The notes beneath the pieces were generated by a model. That model did no database searches, was not told the origin of the DNA, and saw only the letters and a program-made list of their open reading frames with translations. The translations under genes and the position numbers were made by a program. A stretch of DNA of 37,105 bases from Methylacidiphilales bacterium (lineage in GTDB: Bacteria > Verrucomicrobiota > Verrucomicrobiia > Methylacidiphilales > UBA1321), in contig JAJSLI010000143.1 of assembly GCA_021272315.1 (NCBI GenBank), positions 1 to 37,105 on the forward strand, given 5' to 3'. This document shows positions 20,685 through 27,242 of the stretch, in pieces (the stretch's first letter is position 1; each line of letters opens with the position of its first letter).

Positions 20685-20742
20685 TCAACACCTAAAAGCT
20701 GGTCTTTGCGTTTGAGAATTAACACGTAACATTTTTCTCATA

Positions 20743-21780
20743 ATGGCTTCCCAACTCCGTCCCATCGCCTTCCGGTGGCACGGCAAGCTCGATGATTTCA
20801 TCACCAGCGTCGCGTGGTCGCCGGACGGCGAACGCCTGGCCGCCGGATCGGTCTCGGGCCAGGTGGCGATTTACGACGTGAACGGAGGCCGGGCGGTCCA
20901 TCTCTTCGAACAGGCCCACGCGGATGGTTGCGACGCGGTGGCGTGGCGTCCCGACGGCAAGGCACTGGCCACGGCGGGCCGCGATGGGATGTGGAAACTT
21001 TGGGACGCGGCGGATGGCAAAGTCCTCGCCGAACACGAGGCGGGCGCGTTGTGGGCCGAGCATTTGGCGTGGAGCGCGCGGCCGATTGGCGACAGGGGCC
21101 ATCTCCTCGCGCTAGGAGCGGGCAACAAGGTGACGCTCTGGACCGAGGCGGGCGCGGCGGCGGGCGCAGCGATGACGTTTCCCCGGACCGTGGTGGACGT
21201 GGCGTGGATTCTCGGCGGCGCAACGCTGGCGGCGGCCTACAGCACGGGCGTGAGCCGGCGCGATCCGCTGACGGGCGCGGAGGAACGGGCCTTCCCCGCG
21301 CGCGACCCGGTCTTGAGCATGGCGTTCAGCCCCTCCGGAAAATGGCTGATGACCGGCAACCAGGATTGCACGATCCATGTCTGGAACACCGACAGCGGCT
21401 CGGAAATGCACATGCGCGGTTACGCCGCGAAGGTGCGGCAATTGGCGTGGCATCGCGGGAGCCGCTGGCTGGCCTCGGGGGGCGGTCCGGCGGTGTCGGT
21501 GTGGGACTGCTCGGGGCGCGGGCCCGAGGGCCGCATGCCGACGATCCTCGAGTGGCACACCGACCAGGTCAGCGCGCTGCACTATCAACCGGACGGCGAC
21601 TGGCTGGCCTCGGGCTCGCGGGACGGCGGCGTGGCGGTCTGGTTGCCGACGCAGCGGCAGACACTGGTGACGGGGGCGAAAATTTCCAGCGGGGTGACGC
21701 GCGTGGCGTGGTCGCCCTCGGGCAAATTATTGGCGGCGACCGGTGAAGCGGGCGAAGTGCAGGTGCTCGAGGTGGAGTAA
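20743..21780 (+). CDS. WD40 repeat protein
   Basis: A 345-residue protein made almost wholly of WD40-like repeats. I count eight repeat starts of the type V-x-x-[VLM]-A-[WF]-x-P-x-G (SVAWSPDGERLAAGS, AVAWRPDGKALATAG, HLAWSA, DVAWILGG, SMAFSPSGKWLMTGN, QLAWHRGS, ALHYQPDGDWLASGS, RVAWSPSGKLLAATG), each with a matching strand ending in a hydrophobic W or Y-D. It has no signal peptide or membrane helix and should be a cytoplasmic beta-propeller scaffold. It lies downstream of the CobW GTPase in the same direction with 58 bp before its start. A partnership with CobW is possible but unproven. Confidence 0.85.
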   Translation: MASQLRPIAFRWHGKLDDFITSVAWSPDGERLAAGSVSGQVAIYDVNGGRAVHLFEQAHADGCDAVAWRPDGKALATAGRDGMWKLWDAADGKVLAEHEAGALWAEHLAWSARPIGDRGHLLALGAGNKVTLWTEAGAAAGAAMTFPRTVVDVAWILGGATLAAAYSTGVSRRDPLTGAEERAFPARDPVLSMAFSPSGKWLMTGNQDCTIHVWNTDSGSEMHMRGYAAKVRQLAWHRGSRWLASGGGPAVSVWDCSGRGPEGRMPTILEWHTDQVSALHYQPDGDWLASGSRDGGVAVWLPTQRQTLVTGAKISSGVTRVAWSPSGKLLAATGEAGEVQVLEVE

Positions 21781-21797
21781 GTCCTGCCGGACGGGTA

Positions 21798-22076
21798 CTA
21801 GCGCCGCGACGGGAGCCAGCCCATCAGGAGAAGGAACCGGAAGATGAGGTTCATGACGATGCTGACGACCGAACCGAGCATGCAGCCCATGGCCATCAGC
21901 GTGCCGACAAGATGGGCATTCCAATGGGAGGTGGAACCGGCCGACCAATCCATCAGGAAGAGCAGGAACGGCACGCTGATCCCGCCGACAATCAGGGTCG
22001 CGAAGAAAAAGGGGATGTAGCCTTTGACTTCGAGCTTCTCTTCGTAATAAGTCTTATCCTGCGGGGAAAGTGCCAT
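21798..22076 (-). CDS. Small integral membrane protein, unknown function
   Basis: A 92-residue protein with a charged N-terminus (MALSPQDKTYYEEKLEVKG) followed by two or three membrane segments (YIPFFFATLIVGGISVPFLL; about residues 55-88, containing GTLMAMGCMLGSVVSIVMN). I do not recognise the family. It is encoded 42 bp downstream of the ArsR-methyltransferase gene on the same strand and is probably on the same mRNA. It converges with the WD40 gene, 17 bp from that stop. Confidence 0.65.
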   Translation of the reverse strand: MALSPQDKTYYEEKLEVKGYIPFFFATLIVGGISVPFLLFLMDWSAGSTSHWNAHLVGTLMAMGCMLGSVVSIVMNLIFRFLLLMGWLPSRR

Positions 22077-22118
22077 GGCTTTGAGATTAGGGAAAAGTGC
22101 CGGTTAGGACAAGAGCTG

Positions 22119-23048
22119 TCATGCCACCACGCCGCTGGCAAGGGTGGGTTGGAAATGGGGCGGCTTGGATTCGGGCGTGAGGAGCTGCACTTCGACTTGA
22201 TGAAGACCGGCGGCGGCGAGCCAGTCGCGCAGATCGGCTTCACTAAAGCCGAGCCAGTGGTCACCATAAAGTTCGCGGGCCTGGTCGAAGTGGTGCTGAT
22301 CGAGATCGAGGATGACGAGGCGTCCGCCCTTGCGCAGGAGCCGGGCCGCGGCGGCGACGGCCTGCTGCGGATTGGCCGCGTGGTGCAGCGCCTGGCTGAG
22401 AATGACGAGGTCGATGCTGCGGGCGGGGATCGGCGGGTCGGCGAGGTCACCGAGGCGATAGTCGAGGTTCGCGATGCCCTTTTTTTTCGCTTCGGCCCGG
22501 CCGAAGGCGACCATCCTGGGCGAGTTGTCAACGGCGATGACTTTTTTGGCGCGGCGGGCGAGGAGTTGCGAGAGCCAGCCCTCGCCGGCGCCAAGATCGG
22601 CCACGACGACGCGGGGGACGAGTTGCGCGAGAAGCGGCCCGATCTCGGCCCAGGTGCGGCCGGGGCAGAACCCTTTGCCGAGGCGTCCGGCGACGCGGTT
22701 AAAGTAATCGCGGGCCGCGCTGCGCCGCTTTTCCAGGACGAGCTTGAGACCGGCGGGGTCGGCGGTCGCGCCGGGGGCTTCGGCCAGCGTGAGCAGGGCC
22801 GCGTCGAGAATCTGGCGCGTTTCCCGGTCGGGTTTTTTGACCAGCGAATAGTAGGTGCGCTTGCCTTCGCGGCGGGGGTGGACGAGACCGACGCGCCGCA
22901 GATGGGCCAGGTGAGTCGAGATGCGCGACTGGCCGAGGTGAAGGATTTCCTGGAGTTCAGCCACGGAGAGTTCCTCCTTTTCGAGCAGCGCAAGGATGCG
23001 CAGCCGGGTGGGATCGTGCAGGGTCTGCCAGAGGACGCGAAAGGACAT
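22119..23048 (-). CDS. ArsR-family regulator fused to a SAM-dependent methyltransferase
   Basis: A 309-residue two-domain protein. Residues 1-75 form an ArsR-type winged helix (LHDPTRLRILALLEKEELSVAELQ, then SRISTHLAHLRRVGLV as recognition helix and wing). Residues ~110-300 form a class I methyltransferase with DLGAGEGWLSQ (151-161), AVDNSP (172-177) and a methyltransferase-11-like LSQALHHA. No Cys pairs typical of metal-sensing ArsR proteins are present, so a metabolite such as SAM or SAH is a likelier signal. ArsR-methyltransferase fusions are known among regulators of methionine/SAH recycling; that link is inference here since no such gene is adjacent. A promoter/operator just upstream suggests autoregulation. 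Confidence 0.85.
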   Translation of the reverse strand: MSFRVLWQTLHDPTRLRILALLEKEELSVAELQEILHLGQSRISTHLAHLRRVGLVHPRREGKRTYYSLVKKPDRETRQILDAALLTLAEAPGATADPAGLKLVLEKRRSAARDYFNRVAGRLGKGFCPGRTWAEIGPLLAQLVPRVVVADLGAGEGWLSQLLARRAKKVIAVDNSPRMVAFGRAEAKKKGIANLDYRLGDLADPPIPARSIDLVILSQALHHAANPQQAVAAAARLLRKGGRLVILDLDQHHFDQARELYGDHWLGFSEADLRDWLAAAGLHQVEVQLLTPESKPPHFQPTLASGVVA

Positions 23049-23053
23049 GAGCC

Positions 23054-23083
23054 CATTACATCCACGTATGCGGATGCGTCAAT
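23054..23083 (-). promoter_or_regulatory. Promoter with an 18-bp imperfect palindrome in its spacer (ArsR-MT gene)
   Basis: Reading the minus strand: TTGACG (-35, 23083-23078), then 18 bp, then TAATGG (-10, 23059-23054), four bases before the ATG at 23048. The whole spacer (23060-23077) is CATCCGCATACGTGGATG on the minus strand, symmetric at 14 of 18 positions. A dimeric ArsR protein bound there would block RNA polymerase. The start site would fall on or beside the ATG, so the mRNA may be leaderless. Confidence 0.6.
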
Positions 23084-23178
23084 GGTTTTTACGATTCGGG
23101 CAGCTCAAACACCTTCGCGTTGGAACTCGATCATTTTATTTTTGTCCTTTAACTGCGCGCGCGAGGGTGATTTACGAC

Positions 23179-23193
23179 GTGAGAACTTCTCAC
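23179..23193. promoter_or_regulatory. Perfect 15-bp palindrome upstream of the DUF6580 gene
   Basis: GTGAGAA-C-TTCTCAC is a perfect 7+1+7 inverted repeat, 47 bp before the start at 23241 and directly followed by TTGCAA (23194-23199), a possible -35. This is the arrangement expected of an operator for a dimeric regulator. No known regulator can be named from it. It could also serve as a hairpin, but no T-tract follows. Confidence 0.45.
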
Positions 23194-23240
23194 TTGCAAT
23201 CCGTCGCCCGCGCCTTAAAGATGAAAATTGAATAAAACTC

Positions 23241-23783
23241 ATGCCATTTATGAATAAGCCCCGTTTCGCCGTCTTGATAGGAATGATTCTGGTTGCAGCC
23301 GCGTTGCGGCTCGTTCCACATCCACCCAATTTTGCGCCTCTCACGGCGATGGCCTTATTTGGAGGCGCCTGCTTTACAGACAAACGCCTGGCGTTTCTTG
23401 TCCCTTTGATTGCTTTATTTCTCAGCGACCTCGTCATTGGGTTCTACGCGCTCATGCCGGTCGTTTATGGCAGCTTTGTCCTCACCGTTTGTCTCGGTTT
23501 CTGGCTGCGCCACCAAAGGAATGCATCACGAGTGATCGGCGCTTCGATTGTGAGCGCCATCATGTTTTTCATCCTGACCAACCTTGGCGTCTGGGCCTTC
23601 GAAACATTGTATCCAAAGACGACAGGCGGACTCGTGGACTGTTTTGTCATGGCGATCCCATTTTTTGGGAATACCCTGGTCAGCAGTTTGCTTTACTCGG
23701 CAATGCTTTTTGGCGGACTAGCCTTTGCGGAGAGCCGGTTCAATGGCTTGCGCGAATATCGTCTCATACCCAGCGCCGCGTAA
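23241..23783 (+). CDS. DUF6580 family putative membrane transport protein
   Basis: A 180-residue protein with about five membrane segments. The N-terminal pattern RLVPHPPNFAPLTAMALFGGACF is the hallmark of the DUF6580 family, small membrane proteins that resemble substrate-binding (S) subunits of ECF transporters. ATG 23250 (MNKPRF) is an alternative start. No ECF ATPase or T subunit is nearby. Its position ahead of tonB and a B12-controlled outer-membrane receptor suggests that it takes part in cobalamin or corrinoid uptake across the inner membrane; this is inference. A perfect palindrome upstream may be its operator. Confidence 0.8.
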   Translation: MPFMNKPRFAVLIGMILVAAALRLVPHPPNFAPLTAMALFGGACFTDKRLAFLVPLIALFLSDLVIGFYALMPVVYGSFVLTVCLGFWLRHQRNASRVIGASIVSAIMFFILTNLGVWAFETLYPKTTGGLVDCFVMAIPFFGNTLVSSLLYSAMLFGGLAFAESRFNGLREYRLIPSAA

Positions 23784-23847
23784 AGCGGACCTTGGTTTGC
23801 AGCGGCTTTGACTTTCCGTGCATGGGCAGGCGCCGATGGAGCATGCC

Positions 23848-24585
23848 ATGGTACGCACCGATTTGATACCGAAGCAGAGGCAGGAGACCCATTTCTCGCG
23901 CCAGGCCGGAGCTTTTGCAGTGTCATGCGTTTTTCACGCGACTTTTTTCGGGTTGTTGTTGTGGGTGACGCTGGTTTACCGGGTAAAATGGATGCCACTG
24001 CCAAGCGGGTCGCAGGCAAGCGCTCCTTCGATTACGCTTTCGACACTGGTGATCAAGCCGCCACGCCCGTCCTTACCGCCATGTCCACCCCCGAAGCCCG
24101 AATTGCCGGTCGTGGCGACCACGCCTGCTGATGTGATCTTACAAGCTCCGCAACCCAAGCTGGTGCCGGCGGAAAATGGCGTGCCGGTACTGACAGCCCA
24201 GCCGTCGAAGACCGTGGTCGTTACACAGACCAAAACCTTGCCAACCCATGCAACGAGCGCGCCTGCAACGCGAGTGACGAAGGCGTCGCCGACGAAACCG
24301 AAGCCTGCGACTTCAACCTCGTTTGCGTCAAGTTACGCGCCGGGAGAAAATGTGCTGCCCCATCCGCCCTATCCGGAAGATGCTCAGAATTTGGGTGAAA
24401 CCGGAACGGTGGTGATGTCGGTGACTTTTAACACGATAGGGGACGTGACGCAGGCCGAGGTGAGCCAATCGAGCGGGGTGCGCTTGCTCGACACGAGTAC
24501 GCGTTTGTTTATTTTGACCCACTGGCACAGCACGACCTTCGCGGGCGAGACCGTTATGCAGCCGGTTCGCTATACGGGAGAATGA
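23848..24585 (+). CDS. tonB: TonB-like energy transducer
   Basis: About 245 residues in the usual TonB order: a short cytoplasmic N-terminus, one membrane helix (FAVSCVFHATFFGLLLWVTLVY, about residues 22-43), a long Pro/Lys/Thr-rich periplasmic linker (PPRPSLPPCPPPKPELP and following), and a C-terminal TonB domain (LPHPPYPEDAQNLGETGTVV to the end) that contacts receptor TonB boxes. I chose ATG 23848 because GGAG at 23838-23841 is well spaced; ATG 23836 and GTG 23818 are in frame. It passes proton-motive energy from ExbBD, not in this window, to outer-membrane receptors, probably the BtuB-like protein encoded next. Confidence 0.82.
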   Translation: MVRTDLIPKQRQETHFSRQAGAFAVSCVFHATFFGLLLWVTLVYRVKWMPLPSGSQASAPSITLSTLVIKPPRPSLPPCPPPKPELPVVATTPADVILQAPQPKLVPAENGVPVLTAQPSKTVVVTQTKTLPTHATSAPATRVTKASPTKPKPATSTSFASSYAPGENVLPHPPYPEDAQNLGETGTVVMSVTFNTIGDVTQAEVSQSSGVRLLDTSTRLFILTHWHSTTFAGETVMQPVRYTGE

Positions 24586-24745
24586 GGTCGGACCAGGATG
24601 AAGGCTTAACCCCGCCAGAGGCGCTATGCCGAACAAACAATAATACGGCTCATTCCGAATTGACCATTGACAATGGCAAGCTCTACCAGCTAGTTGTCAT
24701 GCAGTTCTTTGAAAGCCGCCATGCGCTCACCCGCATGGCTAACCC

Positions 24746-24916
24746 GCAAGAAAGTGCCCCGGACATAAGCCGGGGAGAATAGATAAACAGGTGTGAATCC
24801 TGTGCGGTAGCGCCGCTGTAACGGGCGACGAAAGCTCCATGAAGCCACTGTGCGAAGGCGCGCGGTAAGGCGGAGCGAGTCGGACGACCCCGAAGTCAGA
24901 AGACCTGCTTTCTTGC
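24746..24916 (+). promoter_or_regulatory. Cobalamin riboswitch aptamer
   Basis: The closing helix pairs GCAAGAAAG (24746-24754) with CTTTCTTGC (24908-24916), a perfect 9-bp stem. Inside are the conserved parts of the class: AGGTGTGAATCCTGTGCGGTA (about 24789-24809), CGCCGCTGTAACGGG, the B12-box GCCACTG (24844-24850) with AAGGCG, and AAGTCAGAAGACCTGC (24893-24908). It should bind adenosyl- or methyl-/hydroxocobalamin and control the receptor gene 209 nt downstream. Class I/II subtype was not resolved. The region lies in a 539-bp leader between tonB and the receptor gene. Confidence 0.93.
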
Positions 24917-25124
24917 GCTCATCAAGTCCCGGACCGTGTGGCCCGGGCGACTGTCTCGCCACAGACAGGATGGGAGTGGAGTCTCTTCGGTGCTTTTTGT
25001 TGGTACCGTCCTGCCTTCGTCTCCTCCCCCTGCGGAAGATCGAAGGCTTTTTTATGCCTGCGCTCTTCCGCTTCGGAATAACGCGGCCTTGGCGGGCCGT
25101 ATTGCCAACAGAAAGCAGGTCACC
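24917..25124 (+). promoter_or_regulatory. Expression platform of the cobalamin riboswitch
   Basis: This leader has several foldable parts. A GC hairpin lies at 24926-24951 (CCCGG with CCGGG). A long imperfect hairpin at 25033-25070 has 15-nt arms with two mismatches and a T-rich loop. A 5-bp stem (TTGGC 25089-25093 with GCCAA 25104-25108) stands just before the ribosome site. The Shine-Dalgarno region AGAAAGCAGGTC (25110-25121) is perfectly complementary to GACCTGCTTTCT (24902-24913) in the 3' end of the aptamer, offering a mutually exclusive pairing. No hairpin is followed by a good T-tract, so control of translation initiation seems likelier than termination. Confidence 0.6.
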
Positions 25125-27146
25125 ATGCAGAATCCGCAGCAGTTCCACCATTGGGCGTATTTTTCCGCCCTTCTCTTCGTCTCGCTCACCCTCAACATCG
25201 CTTCGGCGCAAAGCCTTCCCCCGGCCCAAACCGCCTCCACCGCGCCGACACCCGCTGCTTCGGTCGCTTCCACCAGCAACCAACCCGCTGCCAAGCCAGC
25301 CACGCTCCCCACCATCGTTGTCACTGCGGCGACCCTCACGCCCCAGTCACCCGATACTACGGCGGCCACCATCACCGTCCTCACCCATCAGGACCTCGAA
25401 GACGGCCTTTACGCCTCCGTACCCGACGCCCTTCAGTCTGTCCCCGGCATTAACGTCGTCGTCAGCGGCATGCCCGGCGGCGAGACCTCGCTCTTTAGCC
25501 ACGGCATGGACAGCAACCAGACGCTGTTGACCATCGACGGTCGTCGCCAGTCCGCGGGCTTGTACAGTTCGATGGACAATCTAGCCAACTTGACGCTCGA
25601 TAACGTCAATCAAATCGAAATCGTCCGCACGCCGGTCTCCTCCGCCCAGGGCGGCGGCGCCATGGGGGGCGTCGTTAATATCGTCACCCTCACCGGCCAG
25701 GGGCTGAGCACTCCCGTAAGTTCCGTCTCGGAGGAAATGGGATCGTTCAATACCTTCAAGGAGAATGCGCAATCGCGCGGAGCGGTGGGGAATTTCGACT
25801 ATGCCGTCTCGGCCTCCCGCCAAGATTCCATCTATCCGTCCCTCAGCCCCGGCTTCCCCGACCAGGCCGATCAGTACCGCAACACAGCCTACCGCGGCAA
25901 CTTCGGTTACCAGATCACGCCCGACATCTACCTCGATCTCCACACCGCCTACAACAATGCCTACACCAGCTTGACGGGCTCCTACGCCTTTCCCGATCCG
26001 ACCGCGAATTTACTGATCGAAGACTGGAATCTTTCCCCCGGGATCACCGCCAAAGTCACCGACTTTTACACCATCAAGGCTTACTATACCCACGATCAAT
26101 TCCGTGAGGCCTATGTCGACCCCTACAATTACGGCATGGCCATCGCCTACGACTACTCTCCGCAGGGCGACATTACGCGCACCCAGATCAACACCGATTC
26201 CGTCGACTGGCTGAACGATTTCCAGATCGCCCACAACTGGAGCATCACCGCCGGAATCCAAGGCGACAACCGCGATTTCTACATCTACGACAACGGGCTC
26301 GGCTACGACACCGCCGACGGCCACAACAACAACATTGGCGGTTACATCTCCAGCCAGTGGCAGCCCTTGCCGGGACTCAATATCCTCAATTCCGGCCGTT
26401 ACGATGCCTACTCCCAGTTTGGGGGCGCTTTCACCTGGCGGCAGGCTGTCGCTTATACCATCGCCCCCACGCAAACCAACGTGCACGCTTCCGTTTCGAG
26501 GGCCTTCACGCCGCCGCCGCTGCAAGATCTCTATCTTTCCTATCCCGCCTTCGGCTACTACGCCAATCCCAATCTCATGCCCGAAACCGATCTCGGCTGG
26601 GAGGCGGGCGTCGAACAACCGCTATGGGATGACCGGGTCAAACCCAGCGTCACCTACTTCCATAACGACATCAAAAATGACATCGGCAATGTCTCCCTTG
26701 GGGGCGGCAATGTCATGTTGGAGAACATCAATCAGGCAACCACCGATGGCGTGGAAGTTGGGCTGGCTGTCAAGCCCTGCTCCACCGTAACGGCAAAGAT
26801 TGATTACACCTACCTCAACGCCGTCAATGACGCCACCCAGCAGCAATTGATCCGCCGCCCACACGACACCTTCCAGTTCACCACAACATGGCAGCCCATC
26901 AACCAACTCACGCTCTACCTAGGCGGCAACTGGGTCCTGGGACGACAGGATGACGATGCTTTCACCGGCCTTCAGGTAGGGGCAGCCGACTACTTTATCC
27001 TCCGGGGCGGCGCCACCTACCGCATCAACGACACTGTCTCCATCTGGGTTCGCGGCGAAAACCTCACCGACGATAATTACCAGCCGGTTCTGGGTTATTA
27101 CGCGCCGAGCATCGCCGGCTACGGCGGCATCAAAATCTCGTTTTAA
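25125..27146 (+). CDS. btuB: BtuB-like TonB-dependent outer-membrane receptor
   Basis: A 673-residue receptor. The frame is open upstream into the leader, but ATG 25125 with AGCAGGT upstream gives a proper signal peptide (hydrophobic FSALLFVSLTLNIASAQ). A TonB box-like LPTIVVTA follows, then the plug domain (VPDALQSVPGINVVVSGMPGGE, LTIDGRRQS, IEIVRTPVSSAQGGGAMGGVVNI) and a ~500-residue beta-barrel with alternating aromatic strands, ending in Phe as outer-membrane barrels do. It should import cobalamin or another corrinoid with TonB. The B12 riboswitch in its leader supports the substrate. No periplasmic BtuF or BtuCD genes are adjacent. Confidence 0.88.
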   Translation: MQNPQQFHHWAYFSALLFVSLTLNIASAQSLPPAQTASTAPTPAASVASTSNQPAAKPATLPTIVVTAATLTPQSPDTTAATITVLTHQDLEDGLYASVPDALQSVPGINVVVSGMPGGETSLFSHGMDSNQTLLTIDGRRQSAGLYSSMDNLANLTLDNVNQIEIVRTPVSSAQGGGAMGGVVNIVTLTGQGLSTPVSSVSEEMGSFNTFKENAQSRGAVGNFDYAVSASRQDSIYPSLSPGFPDQADQYRNTAYRGNFGYQITPDIYLDLHTAYNNAYTSLTGSYAFPDPTANLLIEDWNLSPGITAKVTDFYTIKAYYTHDQFREAYVDPYNYGMAIAYDYSPQGDITRTQINTDSVDWLNDFQIAHNWSITAGIQGDNRDFYIYDNGLGYDTADGHNNNIGGYISSQWQPLPGLNILNSGRYDAYSQFGGAFTWRQAVAYTIAPTQTNVHASVSRAFTPPPLQDLYLSYPAFGYYANPNLMPETDLGWEAGVEQPLWDDRVKPSVTYFHNDIKNDIGNVSLGGGNVMLENINQATTDGVEVGLAVKPCSTVTAKIDYTYLNAVNDATQQQLIRRPHDTFQFTTTWQPINQLTLYLGGNWVLGRQDDDAFTGLQVGAADYFILRGGATYRINDTVSIWVRGENLTDDNYQPVLGYYAPSIAGYGGIKISF

Positions 27147-27242
27147 TCCTCCGGGGTGAACGGTAGTCGTCGACGATTGGGCGACTGCATCCAATTGGGG
27201 TGGGCAAAACAGCTTGTTGTCCGGGCTACCTCTCGGCTGTAT

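Noticed and set aside
21912..23231. Plus-strand open frame of 439 codons opposite the ArsR-methyltransferase gene
   Set aside because: The minus strand carries intact ArsR and methyltransferase motifs; the plus frame shows none.
27167..27176. TCGTCGACGA palindrome between the receptor and the ATPase genes as a terminator
   Set aside because: It is a short self-complementary run with no loop and no T-tract; no regulatory meaning can be supported.
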